Source of the DNA: Rhabditoides inermis | Taxonomy: Eukaryota > Nematoda > Chromadorea > Rhabditida > Rhabditidae | DNA: 64,000 nt | Assembly: GCA_963966185.1 (NCBI GenBank) | Contig: CAWZYM010000033.1 | Coordinates: 1-64,000 of the forward strand | Reading direction: 5' to 3' | In this document: one piece after another, positions 26,119 through 37,243 of the stretch | Layout of the letters: each line of letters opens with the position of its first letter | Numbering within the stretch: position 1 is the first letter of the stretch | Program-made: the position numbers and the translations under genes | The notes under the pieces: model-generated | What the model was told of the DNA's origin: nothing | What the model saw: only the letters and a program-made list of their open reading frames with translations | The model's database searches: none

Positions 26119-27052
26119 TCAGAAGTAGTCGAGCTCATGATCGAAGTAGGTGGCGTTGATGCGGCGGCAAATAATGTGTCGGAGACGTGCGCGCTTCCCC
26201 TCCTTTTTCTCCCACTCGGCCGACTCCTTCGCGCTCTCGTCGTACACGAATCCGCGGCCCTGCTTCTTAGTTGAACACATACAGTTGCTCATATAAGCGT
26301 TATTTAGGAAGCGAGTGCAGTCTGTTCGACCTGCCGGACAAGACCCACCGCACCATCTTCGTCTACCTCTCCATCCAGGTACGCACCTAACATGTTCGAC
26401 GAAGTATGGTCGTTTAGACTCGCGACAAGTTTCGACTGACTGCGCGCAAGTGCAATGCGTTGGTGGATGCTTCAGCGACAAGTCCCAGTTGATCTTCCTG
26501 CCACGCAGCCGGTTCTCTTCCATCGGATTCTTCTTGTACAGCTCCACGCGTCCCGGCACGCCTGATGAAAAGAAAGATGTGAATATGAAGGTGAAATAGA
26601 TTTACGCAGGAGAATCATTTCCCAGTAGTCGAGATCGACCTCGTTGGTGAGGTCGAAGCGAGCGAGACGGAACACGCGCAGCTAGATTAAGGAGGCATAG
26701 TGATGCACATGGCGACACGCACATTGGGGATGAGGAAGACGTCCTCCATGCACTTCTCGATGAAGTCCATGTCGTCGTCGTTGCGGGGATACACGGCGCC
26801 GCTCACGGACGTGTCCATGTTCGCGCCTGCTGACGTCGGGAGTGAGGAAGGAGAGGGGACACTCACACTGCACGTTGAGGTCGAGATGCTTGCAGTAGGG
26901 CGCGAAGCGATCCGAGCATCCCACCTGCGACAGCAACTCCACCCACAGCACCAGCACGTCCACGTGGAACCACGGCACCATGCTCTCCAGGGTGTCCAGC
27001 AGCACCCACACCTGCCAATACGCAGTCAGGCTATGGGATAGGAGTGTAGTGA

Positions 27053-27090
<38 letters not shown>

Positions 27091-27456
27091 GACACTCACA
27101 GGATCGTAGCTCTTAGCAGTGCAGAGACGGAACTCGAGGCGCACGCGGCGGGTGTCGAAGTGATGGGAGACCCATCTCTGCAACGGAAAGATGAACGGGG
27201 ACGCGTGGCGACCAGACTGACCAGGTTGCTGGCGCAGCTGTGAGTGGTGCGCTGCGAGTCGATCACTCCCACGCGGACGGTGAGAGGGAGGCGGATGCGG
27301 GGACAGGCGTCTGCAAGCAACGCAAGCAACACCCCCTATCCACTACATGCACACGCACTCACAGTGGGGCAGGAAGCGCGCGCGATCCATCTCCACATGG
27401 GTGAGGCGAGGCAGGCGAGACAGCAGACACATCACAGACGGCATCACGTAGTCCTT
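26119..27456 (-). CDS. Unrecognised leucine-rich protein, 5' end unresolved
   Basis: Several exons join in frame on the minus strand, beginning with KDYVMPSVMCLLSRLPRL (acceptor at 27456) and ending ATYFDHELDYF with the stop at 26119-26121. Intermediate blocks include HHFDTRRVRLEFRLCTAK, WVLLDTLESMVPWFHVDV and CMEDVFLIPN. Regular LxxL spacing and repeated short hydrophobic stretches suggest a leucine-rich solenoid such as those behind F-boxes, but no clear F-box or LRR consensus is seen. The start is not found; upstream lies the transposon block at 27700, so the 5' part may be short or lost. Function unknown. Confidence 0.5.
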
Positions 27457-28089
27457 CTGCAAGGACGACAATGCGCATAGAACTTTGTTGTTTTGGTCCG
27501 TGTTTCGGCGGTTTCGTATATTGCCCCTTCCTACCCACCGAGCGAGAGGTCATCAGCAGTAGATATGGTAATCATTCTGAAACAGGAAAACGTTAGTCAA
27601 ACACATTTACATGACAGTTATGATAATCCATACAGAATGAGTGAAACTTCCGTGGACAATTGCTCCGCCCCCTGATTCCTCGGCTGAACCCCCACTACTA
27701 GTGGGCCTAGAATCCGTCCTATATAGGCGACTAGAATCATTGATCTAGGCACCTATACGAATAACAGTAGTGCACTATGTAGGAGAGATTCTAGGCGACT
27801 ATATAGAAGGGAACTAGGCGACTATGTAGGAGAAGTTTTTTTCTTCCAATTTTCAATACGGTTTTAAAATGACGTAATCTTGTTCTAACAAGGAGTGTCG
27901 TTTAGGTCACAGAAGCCGATGGTGACCAAACTGATATCAGAGATACCCTAGGAGGTCACTAGTCGGAAACCGTTTTCAAACCCACAGGACCGGCCATACG
28001 TTTCGAGATATTTACGTTTCAAATTTTGGAGCTAAACCGTGTGGATTGCTTTTGCGGTCTGTCACTCCAATCGCGCGAGATGTGAAATA

Positions 28090-28153
28090 GCGGCGGTGGC
28101 CTAGTGGATAGAGCGGCTGTCTGTCAAGCGGCAGGCTGTGGGTTCGCTCTCCG
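28090..28153 (+). repeat. tRNA-like module, left arm of family A copy 1
   Basis: Box A-like GGTGGCCTAGTGGATAGAG and box B-like GTGGGTTCGCTCTCC flank a pairable anticodon-type stem with loop CTGTCAA (GUC at the anticodon position). The acceptor stem is not complete, so this is a tRNA-derived sequence and not a functional tRNA gene. Confidence 0.6.
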
Positions 28154-28435
28154 TATATGCTTTTCATTTTGCCGAGTCTTCCCGGACTTGTACTTTTTTG
28201 TTCGAGTGATTGGAGTCACATGGTGAGGGGATCATGTGGAAACCTTCGTCAGTGTTATTTTTCGAATTTTTTTGAAATGAACTTAAAAGAACGCAAACAT
28301 TTTGTAATGAGCCCTCAACAAGACAAATGACCGTTCGATTTGAAAAAAAGAAGATGATAGGAGTTTTCTACCAACTACCCAATCCCCACCAAAAGTACAA
28401 GTCCGGAAAGAATCGGCAAAATAAAAAAGCATATC

Positions 28436-28500
28436 CGGAGAGCGAACCCACAGCCTGCCGCTTAATAGACAGCCGCTCTATCCACTAGGCCACCGCCGCT
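28436..28500 (-). repeat. tRNA-like module, right arm of family A copy 1
   Basis: Inverted counterpart of 28090-28153 with changes in the anticodon loop. Box A and box B equivalents are retained. Confidence 0.6.
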
Positions 28501-28751
28501 GTTTCACAGCTCGCGCGAATGGAGTGACAGACCGCAAGAGCAATCCACACGGTTTAGCTTCAAAATTTGAAACGTAAATATCTCGAAACGTATGGCCGGT
28601 CCTGTGGATTTGAAAACGGTTTTCGACTAGTGACCTCCTAGGGTATCTCTGATATCAGTTTGGTCACCATCGGCTTCTGTGACCTAAACGACACTCCTTG
28701 TAAAATAAGAATACAATTGTACAAAAGCATTAACATTAGGAGTACAAGAGC

Positions 28752-28839
28752 TTGGCCTCGACAAGATTTGAACTTACGATCTATCATTTATCACATGTTT
28801 ACTACTCTGCACTCTTACCACTGCGCTATCCGGGCACCA
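28752..28839 (-). repeat. Separate tRNA-like sequence
   Basis: On the minus strand, CCCGGATAGCGCAGTGGTAA resembles the D-arm/box A, and GTAAGTTCAAATCTTG resembles the T-arm/box B about 45 bases later. The spacing would need an intron or long variable arm. It belongs to neither palindrome family and is probably a SINE head or a decayed tRNA. Confidence 0.45.
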
Positions 28840-29286
28840 CGGCGGGAACGTCTCTTTTGAGAACACAATCCCGCAGCAAGAAATATACGTTTAGCACTTT
28901 CATGACTCGGTTTTTTGATCAAGAACATGCGTGAATACTCAAAAACTAAAGCGCAACAGCATGCGCACTCCTTTGATGACATTTATATTGATTTGATAAA
29001 GATAATACAATCATGTTTTCTTCCTACATAGTCGACTATCTAGTCAACTATGTAGGCGAAACAAGCAGCTGTCCTATATAGTCGACTAGCTAGTCGCCTA
29101 GTTTCCAAAATCCATTCTAGTCTCCTACTAGGACGGGGGCCAGATTCTAGTTTCCTAGTAGGACGGTCCAGGCTAGCTCCGGACGACGAAGTATCCATAT
29201 CTGCATGGAGGACTCGGACGAAGAGGAGAACATACCAATATCAGCTGAGGGGGGCAATCAATATCAATCGATACACCGTCCCTTAC

Positions 29287-30623
29287 CGATCATGGCGTCA
29301 GTCTCGCGCAGCATGGAGAGCACGTGGGGCAGCACTCCCGAAGAGCGGGCCAGCTCGATCTGCTCATCCGGTCCGTCCGTCAGGTACGACACTGCCCAGC
29401 ACGCATCCTGACGCACCTGCTTGTCCTGAAACACACACATTGATCTAGTACCAGCTAATCGATAACATACCTGGTGCTGGATGAGCTTGGCGAGTCCGGC
29501 AGAGAGCACCTTGAGGACAGCGACGGGTGCGTGGGGGTTCTTGTGGCGGCACATGTTCGAAAAGGCCCAGGCCAGAGTGCGGGCGAACGACACCTCCAGC
29601 TGGTCCACACGGTCCGCCAGGCGCATCAGAGCCTCCACTCCATGGTTCTCTACAAATACAAGAATTTGTAGTCGCCGTCTGGAGGATAGTTTGTGTTATT
29701 GACAGCCGGGGTCAGTGGGCGAAACTCAGCTGGGAGCGAGAGAGGTTAGCACAGGAAAGGCGTTTAAAAAGTAGATCATTCTAGTGATCCGGCAAACTAT
29801 CTCCCACTCACGGATGACAAAGTCCCTGAGCTGGGCCGAGTCTCCGGCGATGTTGGCGACGGCCCAGAGAGCCTGCTCGGCGAGGGCAGAAGAATCGACA
29901 GTGGTGAGAATGACGAGGGGAGCGGTGGCTCCAGCCTGCACGGCAGCCACCGTCTGATCAGAAGTGCCAGACACGACGTTCGTGATGGCCCACGCAGCCT
30001 CGAAGCGCACTTTCTCGTCCTGAAACAGTCATGTAGCCTGGTCAGACTGTCTATGCATACCTCGACGGAGAGAGCCTGGACGAGGGCGGTGAGCAGCCCG
30101 CACTTGATCACCTCATCCACCGGAGGGTTCTTCGACTTGGACAGCGTGCGGCGGACAGCCTCGAAGCACTGCCTCATCTGCTCCAGAGTAGGAGAGTTGG
30201 ACAGGATTTTGATCACCTCCTCGTTGCTCATCTTCACAGGGGCATTCGCTGAAACATTTCATAAAAGGTCAAACTGCGCTTATCAGTGAAATAAGATAAG
30301 AACATCGCAACATGCCGCCACTCACCGGGCGCCTTGTTCTCGCTGCTGCTCTCGACCTCGCTAGCCTCGTCCTCCTCGTCCTCATCCATCATGTTCCTCC
30401 TCTTCATCATCAGATCGTCCCTCTTCTGCTTGCGCAGCTCCACGCTGCACTCAGTGCGGCGACGGCGCATGTCCTACAAATGACAAATTAACAAACGAAC
30501 ACGACACAACAATTTATACGAAACAGGAGTAACCTCGTGCTTGGCGAGGTTCTTGTACTGCTTGAGACGGGCCTCTTCTCCGCCAGCCGCCGCCTCCTGA
30601 TGGTTCACCTCCTCCAGGGTCAT
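29287..30623 (-). pseudogene. KPNA: Importin alpha, N-terminal half only
   Basis: Exons run from MTLEEVNHQEAAAGGEEARL (30623) through a basic importin-beta-binding region (RRRRTECSVELRKQKRDD) and about five armadillo repeats. Diagnostic blocks are KCGLLTALVQALS, RFEAAWAITNVVSGTSDQT, EQALWAVANIAGDSAQLRD, RTLAWAFSNMCRHKNP and RQDACWAVSYLTDG. The last clear exon ends at a donor at 29287. The family has about ten repeats and 500-550 residues. Roughly the C-terminal half is absent: below 29287 there is only a possible exon (from 29240) that runs into the transposon and stops near 29150. Importin alpha carries NLS cargo to the nuclear pore with importin beta. This copy looks truncated by transposon insertion or rearrangement, or it marks an assembly join. 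Confidence 0.8.
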
Positions 30624-31139
30624 TCTCAAACTGAAAGTGATAGAATGCTCCGTAAACATATCAGTAACTGACATGACGAAACGAGAAAAATCCCACTCGC
30701 ATAAATTATACGAAATACTTTATCCAGATAAATTAATGAGACGCGACGCGCCACGAAACAGGATAGTACAGTAGTTAACAATTTCATGAATTAAGTAAAG
30801 ATATCATAAACAATCAAAATACAATTGAATGATTGAACATTGATGAACTGGAATGAAGGACTGTTCGGCAAGACCCAAATGAAGAACTGAACTCTCTCTC
30901 TCGCCGCCTACCTATTGGATGGCAGGCTGGCGCCAAAAACTCCCGCGTGAATTTGAAACGCGCGCCATTCAGACAGCTGGCGCTATCAAATCTGTCTGCG
31001 CTCATATTCGTTTATAGTACTATATTATTTATTCAAATAAATTCATTTACATTCGTTGGTAATGAATACACAGGAATTCTTGGCACCTAATATCTACATT
31101 ATCCCGCATGAAACTGGAACAGATCAACACAATGTGATT
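30624..31139. other. Intergenic stretch, importin alpha to receptor gene
   Basis: About 515 bases of A/T-rich sequence, presumably the importin promoter and the receptor 3' UTR. No gene or repeat is recognised. Confidence 0.5.
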
Positions 31140-31909
31140 CTACAACCTTCCACCGATATTTGGCATGGATACGTTTTCGGGGCGGTACTGCAAGTCGATG
31201 GGCTGTTTGTTATCATAGAGAGTGGGTGCCTGGAGGAGGATCCAGACAGTTCCGATGAAACAGGCAAAGGAAAAGATGAGGAGGAACAGACGGTCCAACA
31301 CCATCGCCACGTACTTCCAGTCCTCATCGATCTGCAAACAATAGATGAGAGGAGAGAGAGAGAGAGGGGGGGGGAATAAACTGACAGAAAAGATTCAAAG
31401 ATAAGATCACCTTGTCGTCCCTGTCCTTCTTCTTGAGCAGCTCGGCAATGAAGCAAATGTTCTCGAACGCTTTCACTACGGGTGGAGAGTAGTACAGCTT
31501 CTGAATATGAACACTTGAGATGACTCTAGTGATCATTAGAGAGGGCGCGCAGCGCCCTCTCTCTTGGGTTAAAATAAGGCTCGCGCCAGAATTTTCAAGT
31601 AGCGATATCCAAAGGACATGTTAGCAACAATGTGAAGTCTTCCAATTTATGTTAGTTAGATTCGCACGGTTCCATAGGGCAGATCACTAATTGACGGCAT
31701 CTTTGTATCTTTTCTCCGAAAGAAGTTATGAGCGATCTCGCACTCGCACTAGGCGAAAGGCCAGCGTGTGGGTGGGTGTCGTTTCCAGTCACGCTAGCTG
31801 ATAGCTAGCCCTCTGCTGGCGGGCGAGCGCGAGAGCACGCGAGAGAGCACGCTGTTTGGAGAGAGACAGATGTACTTTGGTGGCTGCGATCAGTAGGAAT
31901 TTAGTAAGG

Positions 31910-33990
31910 GGAGAGAGAAAGAGAGAACGAGAGAACGAGAGAACGAGAGAACGAGAGAACGAGAGAACGAGAGAACGAGAGAACGATATAACGAGAGAAA
32001 AGGAGAAAAAGAGAGGAGGGAAGGAGGGAAGGAGAGACGGAGAGAACGAGAGAACGAGAGAACGAGAGAAGGATAGAAAGAGAGAACGAGAGAACGAGAG
32101 AACCAGAGAAAGAGAGAAAGATATAAAAAGAGAACGAGAGAGCTAGAGAACGAGAGAAAGAGAGAAAGGGAGAAGGAGGGAAGGAGGGATGGAGAGAAGA
32201 AGAGAAGGATAGAAAGAGAGAACGAGAGAACTAGAGAACGAAAGAAAGAGAGAAAGAGATAAAGAGAGAACGAGAGAAAGCGAGAACGATATAACGAGAG
32301 AATTAGAGAACGAGAGAAAGAGAGAATGGGAGGAGGAGGGAAGGAGGGAAGGAGAGAAAGAGAGAAAGAGAGAACGAGAAAACGAGAAAACGAGAAAACG
32401 AGAGAAAGAGAAAACGAGAGAAAGAGAGAACGATATAACGAGAGAGCTAGAGAACGAGAGAAAGAGAGAAAGGGAGAAGGAGGGAAGGAGGGATGGAGAG
32501 AAGAAGAGAAGGAGAGAAGGAGAGAACTAGAGAAAAAAGAGAAAGAGAGAAAGAGAGAAATAGAGAAAGAGAGAAAGAGAGAAAGAGAGAAAGAGAGAAA
32601 GAGAGAAAGAGAGAAAGAGAGAAAGAGAGAAGAGAGAGAAAGAGAGAAAGAGAGAAAGAGATAATGAGAGAACGAGAGAAAGAGAAACCGATAGAAAGAG
32701 AAAACGAGTGAAAGAGAGAACGATATAAATATAACGAGAGAACTAGAGAACGAGAGAAAGAGAGAAAGTGAGAAGGCGGGAAGGAGGGAAGGAAAGAAGG
32801 AGAGAACGAGACAACGAGAGAACGAGACAACGAGACAACGAGACAACGAGAGAACGAGAGAACGAGAAAACGAGAGCACGAGAGAACGAGAAAAAGAGAG
32901 AACGATATAACGATATAACGAGAGAAATAGAGAACGAGAGAAAGAGAGAAAGAGAGAAGGAGAGAAGGAGGGAAGAAGAGAAGGAGAGACGGAGAGAACG
33001 AGAGAACGAGAGAACGAGAGAACGAGAGAAGGATAGAAAGAGAGAACGAGATAAAGAGAGAACGAGAGAACGAGAGAACGAGAGAACGAGAAAACAAGAG
33101 AAAGAGAGAACAAGAGAAAGAGAGAACGAAAGAAAGAGAGAACGATATAACTAGAGAACGAGAGAACGAGAGAAAGAGAGAAGGAGGGTGGTAGGAGGGA
33201 AGGAGGGAAGAAGAGAAGGAGAGACGGAGAGACGGAGAAAACGAGAGAACGAGAGAACGAGAAACGAGAGAACGAGAGAACGAGAGAACGAGAGAAAGAG
33301 AGAAAGAGAGAAAGAGAGAAAGAGAGAACGAGAGAAAGAGAGAACTGGAGAACTAGAGAAAAAGAGAAAGGGAGAAGGAGGGAAGGAGGGAAGGAGAGAA
33401 GAAGAGAAGGAGACACGCGAGAACGAGAGAACGAGAGAACGAGAGAACGAGAGAACGAGAGAACGAGAGAAAGAGAAAACGAAATAACGAGAGAACTAGA
33501 TAACGAGAGAACGAGAGAACGAGAGAAAGAGAGAAAGGGAGAAGGGGGGAAGGAGGGAAGGAGAGAAGGAGAGACGGAGAGACGGAGAGAACGAGAGAAC
33601 GAGAGAACGAGAGAACGAGAGAACGAGAGAAAGAGAGAACGAGAGAAAGAGAGAAAAGAGAGAAAAGAGAGAACGAGAGAAAGAGAGAAAAGAGAGAAAG
33701 GGAGAAAGAGAGAACGAGAGAACGAGAGAACTAGAGAACGAGAGAAAGAGAGAAAGGGATAACGAGAGAACGAGAGAAAGAGAGAACGAGAGAAAGAGAG
33801 AACGAGAGAAAGAGAGAAGGAAAGAAGGAGGGAAGGAGGGAAGGAGGGAAGGAGAGGAGGAGAGGAGGAGAGAAGGGGAGAAGGAGAGAAGGAGGGAAGG
33901 AATGGGAGGAGAGAAGGAGGAAAGGAGAGGAGGAGAGAAGGAAAGAAGGAGAGAAGGAGGGAAGGAATGGAAGGAGAGAACGAGAGAACG
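31910..33990. repeat. Two-kilobase GAGA-type purine repeat with higher-order structure
   Basis: The plus strand is almost pure purine, made of GAGAGAAC and GAGAGAAA octamers alternating with GAGAAGGAGGGAAGG blocks. A landmark near CGATATAACGAGAGAACTAG recurs about every 150-280 bases (for example near 31985, 32285, 32430, 32720, 32900 and 33145), so there is a higher-order period. It lies inside the receptor intron. Long reading frames on either strand here are low-complexity artefacts. Confidence 0.95.
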
Positions 33991-34102
33991 AGAAAATATC
34001 GAAAAAATTTGAAATGAAATTGATGAAATAATGAGAGAAGAACATGTTACATGTATGAAGACGAGAGAGAAAATTTCTATGAAATTCAACAAAAGGACAT
34101 AT

Positions 34103-34594
34103 ATTATCTTTTAAAAGTACTTCCGTAAAAAAGTGTTGTTTGTGTTAACCTGATTCAAGAAAAGCGCATGCATATATTATTAATTTTCGAAAAATCAAAT
34201 CGTAAACACCTGAACATGAAAACTAACACAAACTTGCTCTTTCAAAACGTTGAATAATTTTTGAATAATTAATGTTGAATAATTCCATGTTTTGTTTTTT
34301 TTGACATTTATACCTGAAACATTGAGTCAAACAACATCACGAATAACATTTTATTTTACTGATAAACCATAAATAATAAACCGCAAAAAACACTAAATAA
34401 ACAAAACAATCGTATTATTCTGAATGTTACGTGTAACTATTCTATATTCGTTTGAAAGAGCAAGTTTGTGTTAGTTTTCATGTTCAGGTGTTTACGATTT
34501 GATTTTTCGAAAATTAATAATATATGCATGCGCTTTTCTTGAATCAGGTTAACACAAACAACACTTTTTTACGGAAGTACTTTTAAAAGATAAT
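34103..34594. mobile_element. Foldback MITE with about 140-bp inverted arms
   Basis: The left arm (34103-34245) starts ATTATCTTTTAAAAGTACTT, and its reverse complement forms the right arm (34452-34594) almost perfectly. About 205 bases of A/T-rich spacer separate them. No coding capacity. A target duplication is not clear. A diverged relative of the arm lies at 43482-43575. Confidence 0.8.
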
Positions 34595-34990
34595 GTCTAC
34601 CTGTATTCTCTCATCGATGGCCGCATTGGCGAGGCTCTTCGTCGCATCCCTCGATACTCGATGGTCGTGGTAGTTGAGAGGGATCTTACCATCCAGAGTG
34701 TGCGAACCGCCTGACACAAAAAGTATTTCACTCACTTCACTTTCTTAGAATTACGGTAAGATAATTTGATCTGCTACTGCTACACTCCCTCAGAATCGAT
34801 AGTAAAGAAATAAATTTACCATCTCTAATCTCTAACACGATTCCGACATAGGAGAAAGAAGAAGACTTTGCTGTGTTCCACCCACCAGCCATGTGTTTCT
34901 TGTTGCTGACTCGGATGCTCTCATCCTGGTCGTCGACCGGACGACGCATGAACAGAATCTGAAGCACCAATGCACAACACAGAGTGTCTT

Positions 34991-34994
<4 letters not shown>

Positions 34995-35032
<38 letters not shown>
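34995..35032. repeat. (CT)n microsatellite in a receptor intron
   Basis: CT run on the plus strand, GA in the receptor transcript, next to the donor of the 35118 exon. Confidence 0.9.
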
Positions 35033-35035
<3 letters not shown>

Positions 35036-36358
35036 CTTTGGCAGCCACTTGAGGAACACCAGCTTCACCCATCGCGGCATCAGATGGGTGGTCGGGGTGC
35101 GGAAGTGTAGGTTTAACGCTGCAACGGTTCGAGTATAGTAAAAAAAGATCCCACATGCCACTCATGGTGTATTGTTGTGCAGCACCACCGACAAGCCTAT
35201 ACCAATTTTGAATCAAAATGGTTCGACCGCGAAAAGGCTGGGTCAGCCGGCCAGAAAACAGCTGATCAGCTGTTTTGTTGTTCCCTGTGATTTTTGTTTG
35301 TTTATATGTGATATATTTGTTTCTATTGTCTATTACATATGAAATATCAGACCTCTCTACGATGTTCATGTTAATTACATTGAAGCTTTCGCAAACAAGC
35401 TCTAAAAACACTTTTCGAAATCACTGTCGCGCTTCGGATTTAGTTCTTTTAATTTTTTATGTTTGCTAATAGAAATGCATAGAATTCATTTGTTCACAAT
35501 GACGCTGCCCTGTCGGTCGAAGTTTCACGAGCTGAACGACGGCGCCTCGTTCACATTGCACTGCAGCTTGTTCAGGTGTGTTCCCATTTTGTCTTGTTGT
35601 TATTTTTTGTTTTTATAATGTGAATAATATTGTAAATGCGTGGTATTAAACTACTCCGCAACGTTATTCGTTCAGAGTGCGCGTTGACTGATGCGTGCGT
35701 ACGCTGCGATGCGGGTGCTGCTCAACAACTCGAGCGCGGTCACTGATCGTGATCCATCGCTATCAGATACTGCCTCATGAAAGGGTAAGGAGATTGTTGA
35801 TTGTATTCACGACTGCGTACGATATTTGTGTGTGTTTCGTGCATGTCGATTGCAGGAATCTTCCCTGCCGAACTCCACGCAGGCGATGGTTCGCCGCCTG
35901 CGACTTTCTCTTCTCACACGCCATATCAGTAAGGCATGTTTTCTATGACTATGTGATTTAATGGAGCTGACAAATTGGTCGATTGTTCACCAAATCACTT
36001 GTATTTTACTTCACATGAATGTTGTTACGATAGCGGTCTGGTTTGAAACTTATTCGTTACAGGTGCTGTGGATTGGATGACTCGCCCTTCCGACTGCCAG
36101 CTGCAGCGACTCCGGCGCGACTCCGACCACAACTCACCGCGCGTTTGGTCAATAATATAATATTGAACATTCATTTTTGTTTCGTACTGTGATAAACGCG
36201 TGTTTTGCCATAGTTGGTTGCGTAATACCATCACTGAAAGTCGTCAATGCATTCTGCGTTCTTGGTTTTATGTTTCTGACTGTAAGAGGGGGGGGTGCTC
36301 GAATGTTTTTCAAAATACGGTTTACGGTTAAATCACTGTATCACCAAGATCTCGCTGA

Positions 36359-37174
36359 CAAGGAGTGTCGTTTAGGTCACAGAAGCCGATGGTGATCAAA
36401 CTGATATCAGAGATACCCTAGGAGGTCACTAATCGAAAACCGTTTTCAAATCCACAGGAGCGGCCATACGTTTCGAGATATTTACGTTTCAAATTTTGGA
36501 GTTAAACCGTGTGGATTACTTTTGCGGCCTGTCACTCCATTCGCGCGATCTGAGAAACAGCGGCGGTGGCCTAGTGGTTAGAGCGGCCGTCTGTAAAGCG
36601 GCAGGGTGTGGGTTCGCTCTCAGGATATGCTTTTCATTTTGCCGACACTTTTCGGACTTGTACTTTTCGGTTACAATTGGGCAGTTGGTAGAAAACTCAT
36701 ATCATCTTCTTTTTTTTTCAAATCCAACGGTCATCTGTCCATTTGAAGGCTCATTATGAAGTGTTTGCGTTCTTTACACTTCGTTTTGAAAAAAAACGAA
36801 AATTATTACCGACGAAGGTTTCCACATGATCCCCTCACCATGCGTGACTCCAACCATTCGAACAAAAAAGTACAAGTCCGAAAAGTGTCGGCAAAATGAA
36901 AAGCATATCAGGAGAGCGAACCCACACCCTACCGCTTGACAGACAGCCGCTCTAACCACTAGGCCAGCGCCGTTGTTTCATAGCTCGCGCGATTGGTGTG
37001 ACAGGCCGCAAAAGCAATCGACATGGTTTAGCTTCAAAATTTGAAACGTAAATATCTCGAAACGTATGGCCGGTCCTGTGGATTTGAAAACGGTTTTCGA
37101 CTAGTACCCTCCTAGGGTATCTCTGATATCAGTTTGGTCACCATCGGCTTCTGTGACCTAAACGACACTCCTTG
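36359..37174. mobile_element. Palindromic tRNA-like foldback element, family A, copy 2 (816 bp)
   Basis: Same terminal inverted repeats (CAAGGAGTGTCGTTTAGGTC) and same internal layout as 27889-28700, in the first intron of the BTB gene. The flanks are TGA on both sides (36356-36358 and 37175-37177), again a 3-bp duplication. tRNA-like modules lie at about 36559-36622 (+) and 36910-36974 (-). Confidence 0.85.
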
Positions 37175-37243
37175 TGAGCGCCGAGTTCATGTTCGCGCGT
37201 CTTTGAGATAGATATTTGCTGCATTCGCATGGAGAGCAACTAG

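Larger units (their letters stand above)
27889..28700. mobile_element. Palindromic tRNA-like foldback element, family A, copy 1 (812 bp)
   Basis: The ends are inverted repeats starting CAAGGAGTGTCGTTTAGGTC and stay near-perfectly complementary through about 260 bp on each side, with an unpaired centre. The direct flanks are TAA (27886-27888) and TAA (28701-28703), a 3-bp target duplication. Each arm contains a tRNA-like module about 200 bp from the end, pointing inward. A second copy at 36359-37174 has the same structure. No protein is encoded. Confidence 0.85.
27700..29170. mobile_element. Outer foldback element rich in TAGGCGACTA repeats
   Basis: The two ends are imperfect inverted copies about 150 bp long. 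The left end has CCGTCCTATATAGGCGACT and several CTAGGCGACTATGTAGGA blocks. The right end, reverse-complemented, has CCGTCCTACTAGG, ACTAGGCGACTAGC and GACTATGTAGGA blocks. No coding sequence is present. The palindromic tRNA-bearing element (27889-28700) and another tRNA-like sequence lie inside, so this is a nested insertion. Exact termini and target duplication are not resolved. Confidence 0.55.
31140..35118 (-). pseudogene. Nicotinic acetylcholine receptor subunit, C-terminal half only
   Basis: Five exons join in frame. 35118 onward starts LNLHFRTPTTHLMPRWVK (end of TM3 and start of the cytoplasmic loop). FMRRPVDDQDESIRVSNKK and GSHTLDGKIPLNYHDHR follow. Then KAFENICFIAELLKKKDRDD and [18 protein letters not shown] lead into TM4, with the stop at 31140. 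These are hallmark cys-loop receptor blocks, and the HFRTPTTH and ENICFIAE motifs point to a nicotinic subunit. The ligand-binding domain and TM1-TM3 should lie above 35118 on this strand, but none is present before the next gene on the other strand. The intron between the third and fourth exons is 3.1 kb and packed with repeats, while the other introns are short. Truncated gene, pseudogene or assembly join. Confidence 0.85.

Noticed and set aside
31890..33416. A 508-residue open frame on the minus strand rich in Leu, Ser, Phe and Arg
   Set aside because: It is the complement of the GAGA purine repeat. Its low-complexity composition follows from the octamer, and a stop-free frame is expected.
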